Shown: positions 16,668-26,203, numbered from the stretch's first letter. The stretch: 64,000 bases of DNA from Pseudoalteromonas carrageenovora IAM 12662 (GCF_900239935.1 NZ_LT965929.1:287001-351000), one strand, 5' to 3'. Notes: generated by a model from the sequence alone, not told the origin. Numbers and translations: made by a program.

Positions 16668-18206
16668 ATGAAAAAGTACCAACAAAAATCAATAATAGCC
16701 GTTATAACCGGAGGTGTGGTATTTGTGGCTGGCTGTTTTGTTTTATTGTATTTTGCAGCGCAGCAATTAACGACACAAATAAATACAGACGCTAAATACA
16801 TTATTGACCATCTTGACTCTGCCGCGCAAGAACGTCGCGATATATTAACCCCACTTAATAAATTTGCTTTTAAACAATGCGATGAAGCTACTTTGCTTGA
16901 GATGCGCCGTGCTTTGTTTGATTCAAAATATGCCATTGATATAGGCTTTTTTATAAATAATCAGCTCGTGTGCACTACCGGTGCGGGTTTATTAAGCAAC
17001 GTTATAAACGACAGAGAGCCCGACTACATTCGCAAAGACGAAAATGTACGTGTGCGGTATGAGCCACAATTATACTTATTACTGTTTACCGGCCGCCCAA
17101 TGAAAGTAATCATAGTTCGCCAAGGTAACTTTAATTTAATTATGGACTTAAGAGCATTCGATTCTGCTGGCATTGAGTCGCCTAGCTGGGAAGTAATTTA
17201 TAAAGAAGATGAAAAGTTGCACCACTTAGCAGGCATAGAAGGGCTTTTTAGTCAGGTAGGAACTCACTCTTTTTTACCTTACGAAACAGGTTTTACCTGT
17301 AGTAATAATAATGCTAATTATTGCGCTGCGGTACATTTACCTTGGAGTAAGTTTTTCTCTAATAACCACTTATTGTTAATTATTTCTTTAATTTTGACTT
17401 GTTTAGCGGGTGTATCGAGTGCATTGCTGGTTGATGCTCGCATCGCAGCGCGTCGCTCTACTAATCAACGTATTAAAAAAGGGCTTAAAAAAGGCTCATT
17501 TTATTGGACTTACCAACCTATTATTTGTTTGCAAACAGGCAAGCTAATTGGCTGTGAGGTGTTAGCACGCTTTGAAGATAAGTATGGCGCACTCTTCCCC
17601 GATGAGTTTATTCCAGTAATTAGAAAAAAACATTTAACGTGGGCTTTTACCGAGGCAATGATAGCCACTACGCTTAAAGAGCTTACGTCAATAGAGGCAT
17701 TACCAAAGGGATTTAAAGTATCACTTAATATATTTCCGTGTGATGTAGAGCAAGGTAATGTGTCGCTGTTACCACAAATTACAGAGCTTACCGATTCACG
17801 GTTTATTATTTGTTTAGAAATAACAGAAGATGAATACCTTGATACAAGTATGGCTCATGCTCATTTTAGAACCTTGGTTGAATCGGGTTTTAATTTGTCG
17901 TTAGATGACTTTGGTACTGGTTATTCAAATTTAAGAAATTTACAAAATCTGAGTTTTCATCAACTTAAAATCGACCGTACCTTTGTTCAAGATATAGCCA
18001 CTGAAGGCTTAAAAGCCTCTATGATCCCTAACATTATGGAGCTTGTACATAAATTTAATTACACCTGTGTAGCTGAAGGAATAGAAACCTCTGAACAAGA
18101 GGCTATATTAAAAACAGCTGGAGTACATTACGGACAAGGTTGGAAGTATGGGAAACCGATGACAGCCGCTACATTTAAAACGTTTTTAACTAAGCAAAAC
18201 TTTTAA
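16668..18206 (+). CDS. CSS-motif EAL-domain c-di-GMP phosphodiesterase
   Basis: 512 residues. TM1 is at about 9-30, a periplasmic CSS-type sensor with several cysteines at about 31-225, TM2 at about 230-252, and a cytoplasmic EAL domain at 265-512. Catalytic blocks are seen: EVLAR (in place of EALxR), LNIFPCD with the metal Asn, EITE, DDFGTGYSN, KIDRTF, AEGIET and GQGWKYGKP. All metal ligands appear kept, so it should hydrolyse c-di-GMP, with activity gated by periplasmic disulfide state as known for this class. It lies close to csgD and the curli genes, whose expression in other bacteria depends on c-di-GMP. Confidence 0.88.
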   Translation: MKKYQQKSIIAVITGGVVFVAGCFVLLYFAAQQLTTQINTDAKYIIDHLDSAAQERRDILTPLNKFAFKQCDEATLLEMRRALFDSKYAIDIGFFINNQLVCTTGAGLLSNVINDREPDYIRKDENVRVRYEPQLYLLLFTGRPMKVIIVRQGNFNLIMDLRAFDSAGIESPSWEVIYKEDEKLHHLAGIEGLFSQVGTHSFLPYETGFTCSNNNANYCAAVHLPWSKFFSNNHLLLIISLILTCLAGVSSALLVDARIAARRSTNQRIKKGLKKGSFYWTYQPIICLQTGKLIGCEVLARFEDKYGALFPDEFIPVIRKKHLTWAFTEAMIATTLKELTSIEALPKGFKVSLNIFPCDVEQGNVSLLPQITELTDSRFIICLEITEDEYLDTSMAHAHFRTLVESGFNLSLDDFGTGYSNLRNLQNLSFHQLKIDRTFVQDIATEGLKASMIPNIMELVHKFNYTCVAEGIETSEQEAILKTAGVHYGQGWKYGKPMTAATFKTFLTKQNF

Positions 18207-18262
18207 ATCTTAAGTGCTAGCTAAAGCGTAATATTATGATACTTAAAAAGTAAGGTTTAACC

Positions 18263-18784
18263 ATGTTCAAATTAATAACAAGTGTGTTTGCGGTTGTGCT
18301 ACTTAGTGCATGCTCTGCTCAATACCCAAATCAGCAGCTAGAGGGGGAGCAATTTCCAAGCATTAGTGGTGAAAGCTTAGATCAAAGTATGGTAACTATA
18401 CCTAGTGATTTCAAAGCCGATAAAACACTCTTATTAATTGGCTATAAGCAAGACAGCCAGTTTGATATTGACCGTTGGTTAATCGGTTTAGATATGGCAG
18501 GTGTTACGCTTCCTACCTACGAATTACCTACTATTGCTGGTATGGCACCGCGTATGTTTAGTACATTTATAGACAACGGTATGCGCAAAGGTATACCAAA
18601 AGAGCTGTGGGGTGGGGTTATCACTATTTATAAAGATGGCGAGACAGTTCAAAAGTTTACAGGTAATCAAAACCCTAATAATACCCGTGTGATACTTATA
18701 GATAATACAGGGGAAATTTTATATTTTTACGACCGTGGCTTTTCGGTTGATGCATTAAATAAATTAAAAGCAAATGTAAAGTAA
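18263..18784 (+). CDS. Lipoprotein, thioredoxin-fold-like
   Basis: 173 residues behind TAAGG. The signal peptide ends in the lipobox LLSAC, with Cys17 the lipidated residue. The mature part alternates strands and helices: TLLLIGYKQDSQFDIDRWLIGLDMAG, later GGVITIYKDGETVQKF and RVILIDNTGEILYFYDRGF. This resembles thioredoxin-like or YtfJ-like lipoproteins, but no CxxC is present, so redox activity is unlikely. Function unknown. A weak hairpin (around 18811-18840) follows. Confidence 0.65.
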   Translation: MFKLITSVFAVVLLSACSAQYPNQQLEGEQFPSISGESLDQSMVTIPSDFKADKTLLLIGYKQDSQFDIDRWLIGLDMAGVTLPTYELPTIAGMAPRMFSTFIDNGMRKGIPKELWGGVITIYKDGETVQKFTGNQNPNNTRVILIDNTGEILYFYDRGFSVDALNKLKANVK

Positions 18785-18985
18785 CAGGCGTAACCCAGTG
18801 ATTTTTTGATGTAGCCATTTAATATATGAGAATGGCGCTATTCGTAGAATTAAGATACTTGCATGTTTCTTGAACTCACTGATCAGAGCTGTAACTCATA
18901 CAACTTTTTGTGATTCTAATTTTGTAACACCATGTTATATAATAAATTTAGCTAAATAGTATGAGTGAAAAAACTGCATCTTCTC

Positions 18986-19017
18986 ATACCAAAATCGCAT
19001 TGTAACTTTGGTATAAT
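18986..19017 (+). promoter_or_regulatory. csgD promoter with flanking inverted repeat
   Basis: TGGTATAAT at 19009-19017 is an extended -10 box, 39 bases before the csgD start. ATACCAAA (18986-18993) and TTTGGTAT (19007-19014) form a perfect 8-bp inverted repeat that overlaps it, a plausible operator. No good -35 is visible, as expected for an extended -10 promoter. Confidence 0.5.
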
Positions 19018-19055
19018 TTCGGTAATGTGGTTTAAACATTTCAAGGATGAGATTT

Positions 19056-19745
19056 ATGTCACAGCAGCAGGCTATTTTTGTAAAGACCACATTCCAGTCA
19101 TCTTTTCACACAGAAAGTTACACAACTATTTTAAAAACGATCCAGGCGCTTTTTGGCGATATCAAAATGGACGATACTTTGCCTAAAGCAGAGCAACGCG
19201 GTCATTATGATTTGTTTTTAATTGATGGTGCTAAAAATAATTGGCACGACCTAATTCCAGCAGATCTAATATGCTTAGCTAAGCAATACAGCATTGTTGT
19301 TTTTAATGTAGATAAAGAAAATGTTTGTGAAAAAAACTTATTACTAAACCATATAAATGGTGTGTTTTATAAATCAGACGAGCCTGAAGATATTTTTAAA
19401 GGATTGGTAAGGGTAAGTGCAGGGGAGCTTTGGTTTACTCGTAAGGTCATTTCTCAAGCATTTAACGATATACTGGCTGTTGCAGCTTCATTTAATAACT
19501 TAAGCGATAATATAGAGCTTAAGCAAGATGATTACGCACATTTAACGAAGCGAGAAAAGTCGGTTATTCATTTAATAGCGCAAGGCGCGAGTAATAACGC
19601 CATTGCTGATAAGCTTAATATTAGCGATCACACTGTAAAAACTCACTTGTACAGCGCGTTTAAAAAAACCAACTCTCGTAATCGAATTGAATTAGCTAAT
19701 TGGGCCCAGCGTTACATATCGGTTTTACTTCCAATGAGTAAGTAA
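19056..19745 (+). CDS. csgD: CsgD-like LuxR-family curli regulator
   Basis: 229 residues from the ATG at 19056, chosen for the AAGGA upstream. The ATG nine bases earlier lies within that site. The N-terminal half is an atypical receiver (LFLIDGAK, HINGVFYKSDEPEDIFKGL) and the C-terminal half a LuxR/GerE helix-turn-helix: LTKREKSVIHLIAQGASNNAIADKLNISDHTVKTHL. The HINGVFY and FTRK segments match E. coli CsgD. It should activate the curli operon that converges on it from the other strand and probably matrix genes elsewhere. Confidence 0.88.
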   Translation: MSQQQAIFVKTTFQSSFHTESYTTILKTIQALFGDIKMDDTLPKAEQRGHYDLFLIDGAKNNWHDLIPADLICLAKQYSIVVFNVDKENVCEKNLLLNHINGVFYKSDEPEDIFKGLVRVSAGELWFTRKVISQAFNDILAVAASFNNLSDNIELKQDDYAHLTKREKSVIHLIAQGASNNAIADKLNISDHTVKTHLYSAFKKTNSRNRIELANWAQRYISVLLPMSK

Positions 19746-19816
19746 AAGGCGAGCTAGGTACTATATTATATTTAGGTAAAGATGAGCTAAAGCTTATATA
19801 TACAACAAGTATCAAA

Positions 19817-19852
19817 CACTAAAAAGGCTACAGTTATGTAGCCTTTTTAGTG
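19817..19852. terminator. Bidirectional terminator between csgD and csgG
   Basis: CACTAAAAAGGCTAC and its exact complement form a 15-bp stem with a 6-base loop, with T runs on both strands. It serves both convergent units. Confidence 0.93.
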
Positions 19853-19880
19853 TATTTAAATGTTTTGTCCTGAAATGAGT

Positions 19881-20654
19881 TTACGCTGTTTTTTGAGCCC
19901 ACAAACCTTTGTTAATACCTTTTGTTATTAAATCAGTGAGTGCTTTTTCAATGGCTTGTGTTACACAAATGCTCATAGGTTCGTTATCACTAAAACCAGC
20001 CTCAGCTTCGGCTAAACGCTTGTAGCTTACGTATCTAAAAAATCCCGCTCGCATTTCTTGGCTAAGCACTTTTTTACTAGTCGCTACACTTAATAATACT
20101 TGCCCAGTACGTACATCAACTGCACGTAAGTAAATAGATATTGCATCTTCACGGTATAGCTCCGATGCGCCAATACCAAAATATTCCATACCTAAGCCGC
20201 CAGTTTTTACGTTGGTGTCGTAACTAATAATGCCACCTTCTAAAATTATTTTTGCAGTAGTTAAAGGGGGTAATTCTGCTTGGTTTGGGTTATCGGATTG
20301 ACCTGCTCTAATAATTTTTCGCTCAGTTAATATATTTTGAAGGCCTTCTCGTTCTACAGGTGTAAACCAATCAGACTCATGCAGGGCTTGTATTAGTATT
20401 GAGTTAGCGCCTTGTGTAACCGCTGTTGAAAAAGAGCTGACGTTAGTTTGCGGCTTATATTGACCCGTTTGATCTCTAAATGAATAGACAGAAACAGGAA
20501 TACTACCAACAGGTTTAGGTAAATTTTTTAAATCGCTAAATATTTCTGTTGGTTCTAAAGACATCGCTTTTTGCTGAGAAGGGGGAATTAAATTTGCCAT
20601 ACTTGTGCAGCCACTAAGGCCTAATAAAGTTATTGTTATTAGTATCTTGTGCAT
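19881..20654 (-). CDS. csgG: Curli secretion channel CsgG
   Basis: 257-residue outer-membrane lipoprotein. The lipobox LSGCTS gives Cys16. Conserved CsgG features follow: IPVSVYSFRDQTGQYK, TAVTQGANSILIQALHESDWFTPVEREGLQNILTER, and IILEGGIISYDTNV...GIGASELYREDAISIYLRAVD, which includes the transmembrane beta segments. It forms the nonameric curlin export pore with CsgE as periplasmic cap and CsgF outside. Its ATG overlaps the csgF stop by one base. It is the last gene of the operon and ends at the shared terminator. Confidence 0.95.
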   Translation of the reverse strand: MHKILITITLLGLSGCTSMANLIPPSQQKAMSLEPTEIFSDLKNLPKPVGSIPVSVYSFRDQTGQYKPQTNVSSFSTAVTQGANSILIQALHESDWFTPVEREGLQNILTERKIIRAGQSDNPNQAELPPLTTAKIILEGGIISYDTNVKTGGLGMEYFGIGASELYREDAISIYLRAVDVRTGQVLLSVATSKKVLSQEMRAGFFRYVSYKRLAEAEAGFSDNEPMSICVTQAIEKALTDLITKGINKGLWAQKTA

Positions 20655-21067
20655 TATCCAAACCTCGGTACTTCGATGATCACAACAGAGTCATCTAACA
20701 TATTTGTTATTTTTACGGTAATACTGTCTGTTGTACTGGTTATTACTTCTATTTGATAATCGCCACTCATAAAAATTGAGTCTTGGTCAAAAAGACTGTC
20801 TTCAATGTCTTCACCAAACGCCATATCAGTAATTTCTCTGACCATACGGTTTAAATATGTGCGCTCTAATGTGTCTTGAAATTGCTCGGCGTAACCTTTT
20901 TCAACGCTAGGTGCTTTATGTTTATTTTGTGCTTGAGCTTTGCTCAGCAGCATATTTGCGTTTAATGGGTTGCCACCAAAGCTTGGGTTTATTGGAGTGT
21001 AAATTATTTCAGTCGCAGAGGCTGAAAAACTTAATGTTGTTATTATTATAAGTGCTATTTTTTTCAT
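20654..21067 (-). CDS. csgF: Curli assembly protein CsgF
   Basis: About 137 residues from the ATG at 21067. An ATG four codons earlier (21079) would lie inside csgE. The signal peptide MKKIALIIITTLSFSASA is followed by YTPINPSFGGNPLNANMLLSKAQAQNKHK, the near-invariant CsgF N-terminus that plugs into the CsgG pore. In E. coli, CsgF couples secretion to nucleation on the cell surface. It sits between csgE and csgG in the usual order. Confidence 0.93.
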   Translation of the reverse strand: MKKIALIIITTLSFSASATEIIYTPINPSFGGNPLNANMLLSKAQAQNKHKAPSVEKGYAEQFQDTLERTYLNRMVREITDMAFGEDIEDSLFDQDSIFMSGDYQIEVITSTTDSITVKITNMLDDSVVIIEVPRFG

Positions 21068-21068
21068 T

Positions 21069-21467
21069 TTACCATCCATTTACAGCCATATCGGGTGATG
21101 ATGTTGCCATGTTTGAACGCGCCATTGCGTCTATTACAGTATAAACAGCTTGTTCAACTCGCTCATCAAGGGGCGCTAATCTACGGCCTAAGTAAGTTGC
21201 ATACACTAGTTGGTTGTTCATAATTAAAGAAAGTTTTGTGCCAGCTTTAGGGATTACGGTTTCTCTTATTTCAATATTAAAACCAGCTGTTGAGGGAAGA
21301 TCTCGCCAGTAGTTTGAAAACTCGTAATAAAACTGATGACCAAAGCGGCTAATACTTCTATCGAGTAATAAGCCATCTATTTCTAGTTCGTCGGCGCCAA
21401 AGCTTGCCGAAGAAAAACACAGAAAAATGGGGAGTAGGTAGTTACGAATCTGAATATGTTTTTTCAT
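21069..21467 (-). CDS. csgE: Curli secretion specificity factor CsgE
   Basis: 132 residues with a signal peptide (LLPIFLCFSSASFG). The mature part shows the CsgE hallmarks: ELEIDGLLLDRSISRFGHQFYYEFSNYW, FNIEIRETVIPKAGTKLSLIMNNQLVYATYL and a final AVYTVIDAMARS helix. It caps the CsgG channel from the periplasm and selects curlin substrates. It lies between the curlin gene and csgF with short gaps, so these genes form one operon. Confidence 0.93.
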   Translation of the reverse strand: MKKHIQIRNYLLPIFLCFSSASFGADELEIDGLLLDRSISRFGHQFYYEFSNYWRDLPSTAGFNIEIRETVIPKAGTKLSLIMNNQLVYATYLGRRLAPLDERVEQAVYTVIDAMARSNMATSSPDMAVNGW

Positions 21468-21506
21468 AAGTAAAAATGGGGAGGGTTAACCTCCCCACCT
21501 CAGCAA

Positions 21507-23009
21507 TTACATTTGCGTAATTGTTGCAGTGTTTCCGTCACCAATTTGAGTAACTGACACAGTGCTGTCGTAGCCAATTACAGAGCCTTCAACAAGGTTG
21601 TCATTACCTACTTGAGTAACACTGAACGACACATTTTCACCGCCTACTAAAAAGGCAGACTGTTCAATGCCGCTTACCCAGTTGCCTTCACCTTCTTGTG
21701 AAATATCAATGCTGTGGTTATTACCTTCAACCATCATGTCAACTAGGTTTAATGTACCATCTTGCGAAATGTCAATTTGGTTATTGTTGCTATCAAGAAT
21801 CCCAGCAAGCGTTACAACAGTTTCGTTTTGAGAGCCACTTTGCGAAATATCAATATCGTTGTCGTTAGACGTTAAAGACACATCTGGGTAAGATGATTGC
21901 ACAAGCATTGTATTTTCATCGCCAGATTGCACTAAATCAACATCGTTACCTGTGCCGTTAAAGTTAGCTAAGTGAATAGAGTTTAAATCACCCATTTGGC
22001 TTGATGAAAATTCATTGTCTGAACCAATTACACCCATGTAAACTTCGTTCAAATCACCGTTTTGCATTGATGTTAGTTCGTTGTTGTCACCAATTAAATC
22101 GGCTGTCATTAAGTTTTCAGCGCCAACTTGAGTTGCTGAAACTTCATTATTCGAACCTTCAAATAAGTTTGATTCAATTGTATTTAATGAACCTTCTTGA
22201 TCTAAATCTATTTGGTTGTCGTCGCCAATTACAGCTGCAAACGTTACCGCATTAGTTAAGCCATCTTGCTCAATTTCAATTTCATTTGCATCACCAGAAA
22301 TTGCACTAAATGCTACAGCGTTACGATCACCGTCTTGTTCAACTTCAAGTTCGTTGTCGTTACCTTGTAAGCTACTTACTTTGAAGGTATTCCAGTAGCC
22401 GTCTTGAACTAGATCAAGTGTATTTTCATCGCCTGAAAGCATAGTAATTTCTGCTTCATGCCATTCACCAGTTTGCAAAGATGTGATTTCATTTGCATTA
22501 CCTTGCATATCCATGTTGTAGAACCAGTGACCGCCATTACCTTGCTCTACATCAATCAGGTTATCATCACCTGTTACAATATTAATTGCTTCGTTATTTA
22601 CAAAAAAGCCTTGGCCAAATTGTGAAACAAACAACATGTTATTATTACCAGTTACTTCAGAGATAAAGCCGTTTGCAACGCCATCTTGAGAGTATACTTG
22701 TGTGTTGTTGTCACCTGTTGTAATTACTTGGGCATAATTACCAAACTGGTTTTGTACAACTTCAGTATCATTATTGTTACCAATTGTAGTGACAAGCATG
22801 GTGTTGCTGTCGCCATCTTGATAAAGGTATGCATTGTTTTCAGATAATGTTTGGCTCAACGTTAATGTATTTTCAACACTTTCAGTTGTAATTTTGGTGC
22901 TAAGTTGTGAGCTAGAAGCTGATTTATTATCCGTATCAGCGTATGAGGCAAAGCTGGTACCCATTGCAATAGCAACAGCGCAGCTTAAAAGTGATTTATT
23001 TAACTTCAT
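21507..23009 (-). CDS. Giant curlin-repeat amyloid subunit
   Basis: 500 residues. Signal peptide 1-24 (cleaved after SYA), a short polar leader, then about 19 curlin repeats of 20-27 residues with Q-x-G-x-x-N and a following G-x-x-N, for example VEQDGDRNAVAFSAISGDAN. E. coli CsgA and CsgB have five repeats in ~150 residues, so this is about four times as long. The repeats are unusually acidic (many Asp/Glu), as is common in marine extracellular proteins. It is the first gene of the csgE-F-G operon. No second curlin gene (a separate nucleator) lies nearby, so one polypeptide may serve as both major subunit and nucleator, or a partner is encoded elsewhere. Confidence 0.9.
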   Translation of the reverse strand: MKLNKSLLSCAVAIAMGTSFASYADTDNKSASSSQLSTKITTESVENTLTLSQTLSENNAYLYQDGDSNTMLVTTIGNNNDTEVVQNQFGNYAQVITTGDNNTQVYSQDGVANGFISEVTGNNNMLFVSQFGQGFFVNNEAINIVTGDDNLIDVEQGNGGHWFYNMDMQGNANEITSLQTGEWHEAEITMLSGDENTLDLVQDGYWNTFKVSSLQGNDNELEVEQDGDRNAVAFSAISGDANEIEIEQDGLTNAVTFAAVIGDDNQIDLDQEGSLNTIESNLFEGSNNEVSATQVGAENLMTADLIGDNNELTSMQNGDLNEVYMGVIGSDNEFSSSQMGDLNSIHLANFNGTGNDVDLVQSGDENTMLVQSSYPDVSLTSNDNDIDISQSGSQNETVVTLAGILDSNNNQIDISQDGTLNLVDMMVEGNNHSIDISQEGEGNWVSGIEQSAFLVGGENVSFSVTQVGNDNLVEGSVIGYDSTVSVTQIGDGNTATITQM

Positions 23010-23577
23010 TATTATTCTCCTTGAATATTAAAATCAAATACCTAGGTGTTATAAGTTTTAAAAGGTATTTGCTGTTTCAGCATGCCGTGCCGATATAATG
23101 TTTGTGATCCGCCTGTTTAATTCTTAATAGTAAAACGTACCGTACAATTAATAATAGCTAGTGAGCGTATTGTCATTATTTTTAACTTACGTTTAGTAGC
23201 TGTTAATTAATAAGTACCCAATTACTGTATTCCTCAAACGCGATTACTTAAATCATCTTTTTTTACCAATTTATTACATCTTAAATATCATGGACTTACG
23301 GGTTGTTTCTTGTTTGTTTCTATTTTTGGAATAAAAACCAGTAAAAATATCTGACCCTATATTAGGTATTGCTCAGATGTTAAATTTCATGAAAATGACT
23401 GTGTTTGGTGTTTTTTTTGAAACTGAACTGGTCAAAAAAGATGGTTTTTAAACCAATTTATTTTTTTAGCTTGTTTAATTAGTAATTAGGTTGTTTTCTA
23501 AGTACATGCCACGTGATCCGCTGTACTCGAAATAGTGAAAAACTTGCTTAGAGAAACTAAGCCAACTTAATTAAACT
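23010..23577. other. Divergent intergenic region, curlin operon / subtilase
   Basis: 568 bases without a supportable gene. It must hold the promoter of the curlin operon (minus) and of the subtilase (plus). It is very AT-rich. I see no strong terminator, RNA or clear CsgD site. A GAGAATAATA Shine-Dalgarno-like stretch precedes the curlin ATG. Confidence 0.6.
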
Positions 23578-26091
23578 ATGGATAGAACAATGAAAACAAA
23601 ATTATCTATTATTACTCTTGCTTTACTACCGTGTTTAGCTGCAGCAAAACTTCCTGATGCTGGTGTTAAACAACCTGTTGTAGCAAGTAATGATGCAGTA
23701 ATTGTTAAATACAAAAAAAATGCGTCAGCAGAAATGCGTAAACAAGCGCGTTCATTAGTAAAAGCAAAAATTTCAGATGTAAACGCAGATGAGATTGATG
23801 ATAACTACAAGTCTTTACTTTCTGGACGTTTAGCTAAGTTTAAAATTTCGGGTATGAGCACTAAAGAAGCAATCGCTCGCCTAAAATCACACCAAGCAAT
23901 TGAATACGTAGAGCCTGATTACCAAGTAAGCATTGCACGTACGCCAGATGATCCTCGTTTTGATGAGCTTTGGGGCTTAAATAATGATGGCCAAACGGGT
24001 GGTACAGCAGACGCTGATATTGATGCAGTAGAAGCATGGGATATTTCGACTGGTAGCCGCGATGTAGTGGTAGGTGTAATCGATACGGGTATTGATTACA
24101 GCCACAGTGATTTAGCTAGCAACATGTGGGTAAATAGCAGTGAAATTCCTGGAGATGGCATTGATAATGACGGCAACGGCTTTGTTGATGACGTGCATGG
24201 TATAAATGCCATTACAGACAGTGGCGACCCTATGGATGACGAAGGCCATGGTACCCACGTTTCAGGTACTATTGGCGCAAGTGGCGGCAATGGTATTGGT
24301 GTCGTAGGTGTTAACCATGAAGTGTCACTTGTTGGTTGTAAGTTTTTAGATGCTGCGGGTAATGGTTCAACATCAGACGCTATTAAGTGTATTGACTATA
24401 TGGTTGGTCTTAAAAACTCAGGTGTTAACTTACGCGTTTTAAATAATAGCTGGGGCGGTGGCGGTTACAGCCAAGCATTAGCTGATGCAATTGCATCAAG
24501 CGAAGCGGCCGATTTACTATTTGTAGCTGCAGCGGGTAACGATACTATTGATAACGATGTTAACCCTCACTACCCATCTAACTACGAAAATGCAAGTGTA
24601 TTATCAGTTGCAAGTACAGACCAAACTGATGGTATTTCATGGTTCTCACATTATGGTTTAACAAGCGTTGATATGGGCGCGCCGGGTAGTGCTATTTTAT
24701 CTACTACACCAGGTGAGAGCTATGCGTCTTACTCAGGTACATCAATGGCAACGCCACATGTAGCAGGTGCTGCAGCGTTAGTATTGTCAATTAACCCAGA
24801 GCTTAGCACTCAAGAGCTTAAAGATTTACTAATGAGCTCTGGTGATGCAAATGCTGCACTTCAAGGTGTAACTGTTGCAGGCACGCGTCTTAATGTAAAT
24901 CAAGCGCTTATTGATGCAGATCCTACGCCAGGATTTAAAATATCAGCCGATCCACTTACGCAGCAAGTTGAAGCTGGGCAAGCTACAAACTACACGTTTA
25001 CAATTGGCTCAATTGCTGAGTGGGATGAAGAAGTAACGCTTGAATTATCAACAACATTAGGCGGTGCTTATTTGTCGGCTAATACAGCACGCCCTGGTGA
25101 TGAAGTAAGACTTAACGTTGAAACCGACACTGACACTCAGTGGGGCGAATACGATCTTACTGTAACAGCTACCGCGGGTGATATTGTTAAGCAGCAATCA
25201 GTTAAATTAATGATTCAACCTGTTGGCTTAAATGACTTTACGTACAGCAGTAGCACAAGCGTTGACATTCCTGATAACTCGCCAGTAGGCGCAATGTCAG
25301 TAATTAATGTACCTGATGACTTAACTGTATTTGGTACTACTGCAGATGTAGATATTTCGCATACTTACTCTGGCGACTTAGTGGTTAAGTTAGTATCTGC
25401 TCAGGGCACGCAAGTAACGCTACAAAGCAATGTGGGTGGTTCTAACGACGACATAGTTAAAAGCTTTACGTCTGAATCGTTTAATGGCGAAGTTGCTACA
25501 GGCGATTGGACACTACAAGTAGAAGACACTGCCGCAGCCGATACGGGCACAATTAATGGTTGGTCATTAACGCTAAGCGCTATTGGCGAAGTTAGTCCAC
25601 AACCACCACGTGCTAGCTTTGAGGCTGAAACACAAGGTTTAACTGTTAACTTTATTGATTCAAGCACAGATTCAAATAACGATATTACGCAGTGGAGCTG
25701 GAACTTTGGCGATGGAGCAACATCATCTGATCAAAATCCTATGCATGTGTATGCGGCATCAGGTAATTACGATGTAGAACTAACGGTAACAGACAGTGAA
25801 GGCAACACAAGTACATCAACTCAAACGGTTGTTGTAAGTGATGTAGAGCTAGAACTGACTTTAAAACGTGCTAATAAGTCTCGATTAGATACTATGCGAG
25901 TAGATCTAAGCTGGGATCGTGTAGGCGCTGAGTCATTAAGCGTATACCGTAACGGTGAGCTAGTAGATACAACGTCAGATAACGGCAGATACCGTGATTA
26001 TGTACGTGGTGCTACATTACCTTCGTACGATTACCAATTATGTGTAACAGAAAATGTGTGTTCGAATATCATCACAGTTTCTTTTGAATAA
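23578..26091 (+). CDS. Secreted S8 subtilase with P-proprotein and PKD domains (deseasin type)
   Basis: 837 residues. Signal peptide about 5-23, inhibitor-like prosequence to ~120 (ends VEPDYQVSIAR), catalytic domain about 125-445 with Asp169 (VIDTGIDYSH), His224 (EGHGTHVSG), oxyanion Asn321 (AAGND) and Ser389 (GTSMATPHVAG). A linker beta-domain follows at about 455-550, a P-proprotein domain at about 555-670 (IPDNSPVGAMSVINV, ending GWSLTLSA), a PKD domain at about 680-755 (WSWNFGDGATS), and a C-terminal Fn3-like tail. This order matches deseasin MCP-01 of Pseudoalteromonas, a collagen-degrading exoprotease. An alternative ATG lies four codons in. It is transcribed away from the curlin operon. 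Confidence 0.93.
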   Translation: MDRTMKTKLSIITLALLPCLAAAKLPDAGVKQPVVASNDAVIVKYKKNASAEMRKQARSLVKAKISDVNADEIDDNYKSLLSGRLAKFKISGMSTKEAIARLKSHQAIEYVEPDYQVSIARTPDDPRFDELWGLNNDGQTGGTADADIDAVEAWDISTGSRDVVVGVIDTGIDYSHSDLASNMWVNSSEIPGDGIDNDGNGFVDDVHGINAITDSGDPMDDEGHGTHVSGTIGASGGNGIGVVGVNHEVSLVGCKFLDAAGNGSTSDAIKCIDYMVGLKNSGVNLRVLNNSWGGGGYSQALADAIASSEAADLLFVAAAGNDTIDNDVNPHYPSNYENASVLSVASTDQTDGISWFSHYGLTSVDMGAPGSAILSTTPGESYASYSGTSMATPHVAGAAALVLSINPELSTQELKDLLMSSGDANAALQGVTVAGTRLNVNQALIDADPTPGFKISADPLTQQVEAGQATNYTFTIGSIAEWDEEVTLELSTTLGGAYLSANTARPGDEVRLNVETDTDTQWGEYDLTVTATAGDIVKQQSVKLMIQPVGLNDFTYSSSTSVDIPDNSPVGAMSVINVPDDLTVFGTTADVDISHTYSGDLVVKLVSAQGTQVTLQSNVGGSNDDIVKSFTSESFNGEVATGDWTLQVEDTAAADTGTINGWSLTLSAIGEVSPQPPRASFEAETQGLTVNFIDSSTDSNNDITQWSWNFGDGATSSDQNPMHVYAASGNYDVELTVTDSEGNTSTSTQTVVVSDVELELTLKRANKSRLDTMRVDLSWDRVGAESLSVYRNGELVDTTSDNGRYRDYVRGATLPSYDYQLCVTENVCSNIITVSFE

Positions 26092-26116
26092 ATTTCACTA
26101 CTCCTAAAGTGAGCTT

Positions 26117-26143
26117 AAGCCCAGCACTGCTGGGCTTTTTTTA
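26117..26143 (+). terminator. Rho-independent terminator of subtilase
   Basis: AAGCCCAGC and GCTGGGCTT form a 9-bp stem with a 3-base loop followed by TTTTTTT. Confidence 0.93.
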
Positions 26144-26203
26144 TTTTACGATAAATCTAATAAGCTCTTAGAGTTTAGTTTGAACGACTCACATCTAGGC
26201 TTT

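Noticed and set aside
18811..18840. Terminator after the lipoprotein gene at 18263
   Set aside because: The stem (GCCATT/AATGGC) is short, the loop is AT-rich and there is no T run.
18965..19186. 73-residue frame in the csgD leader and start
   Set aside because: It overlaps csgD in another frame, lies over the promoter and has no family likeness.
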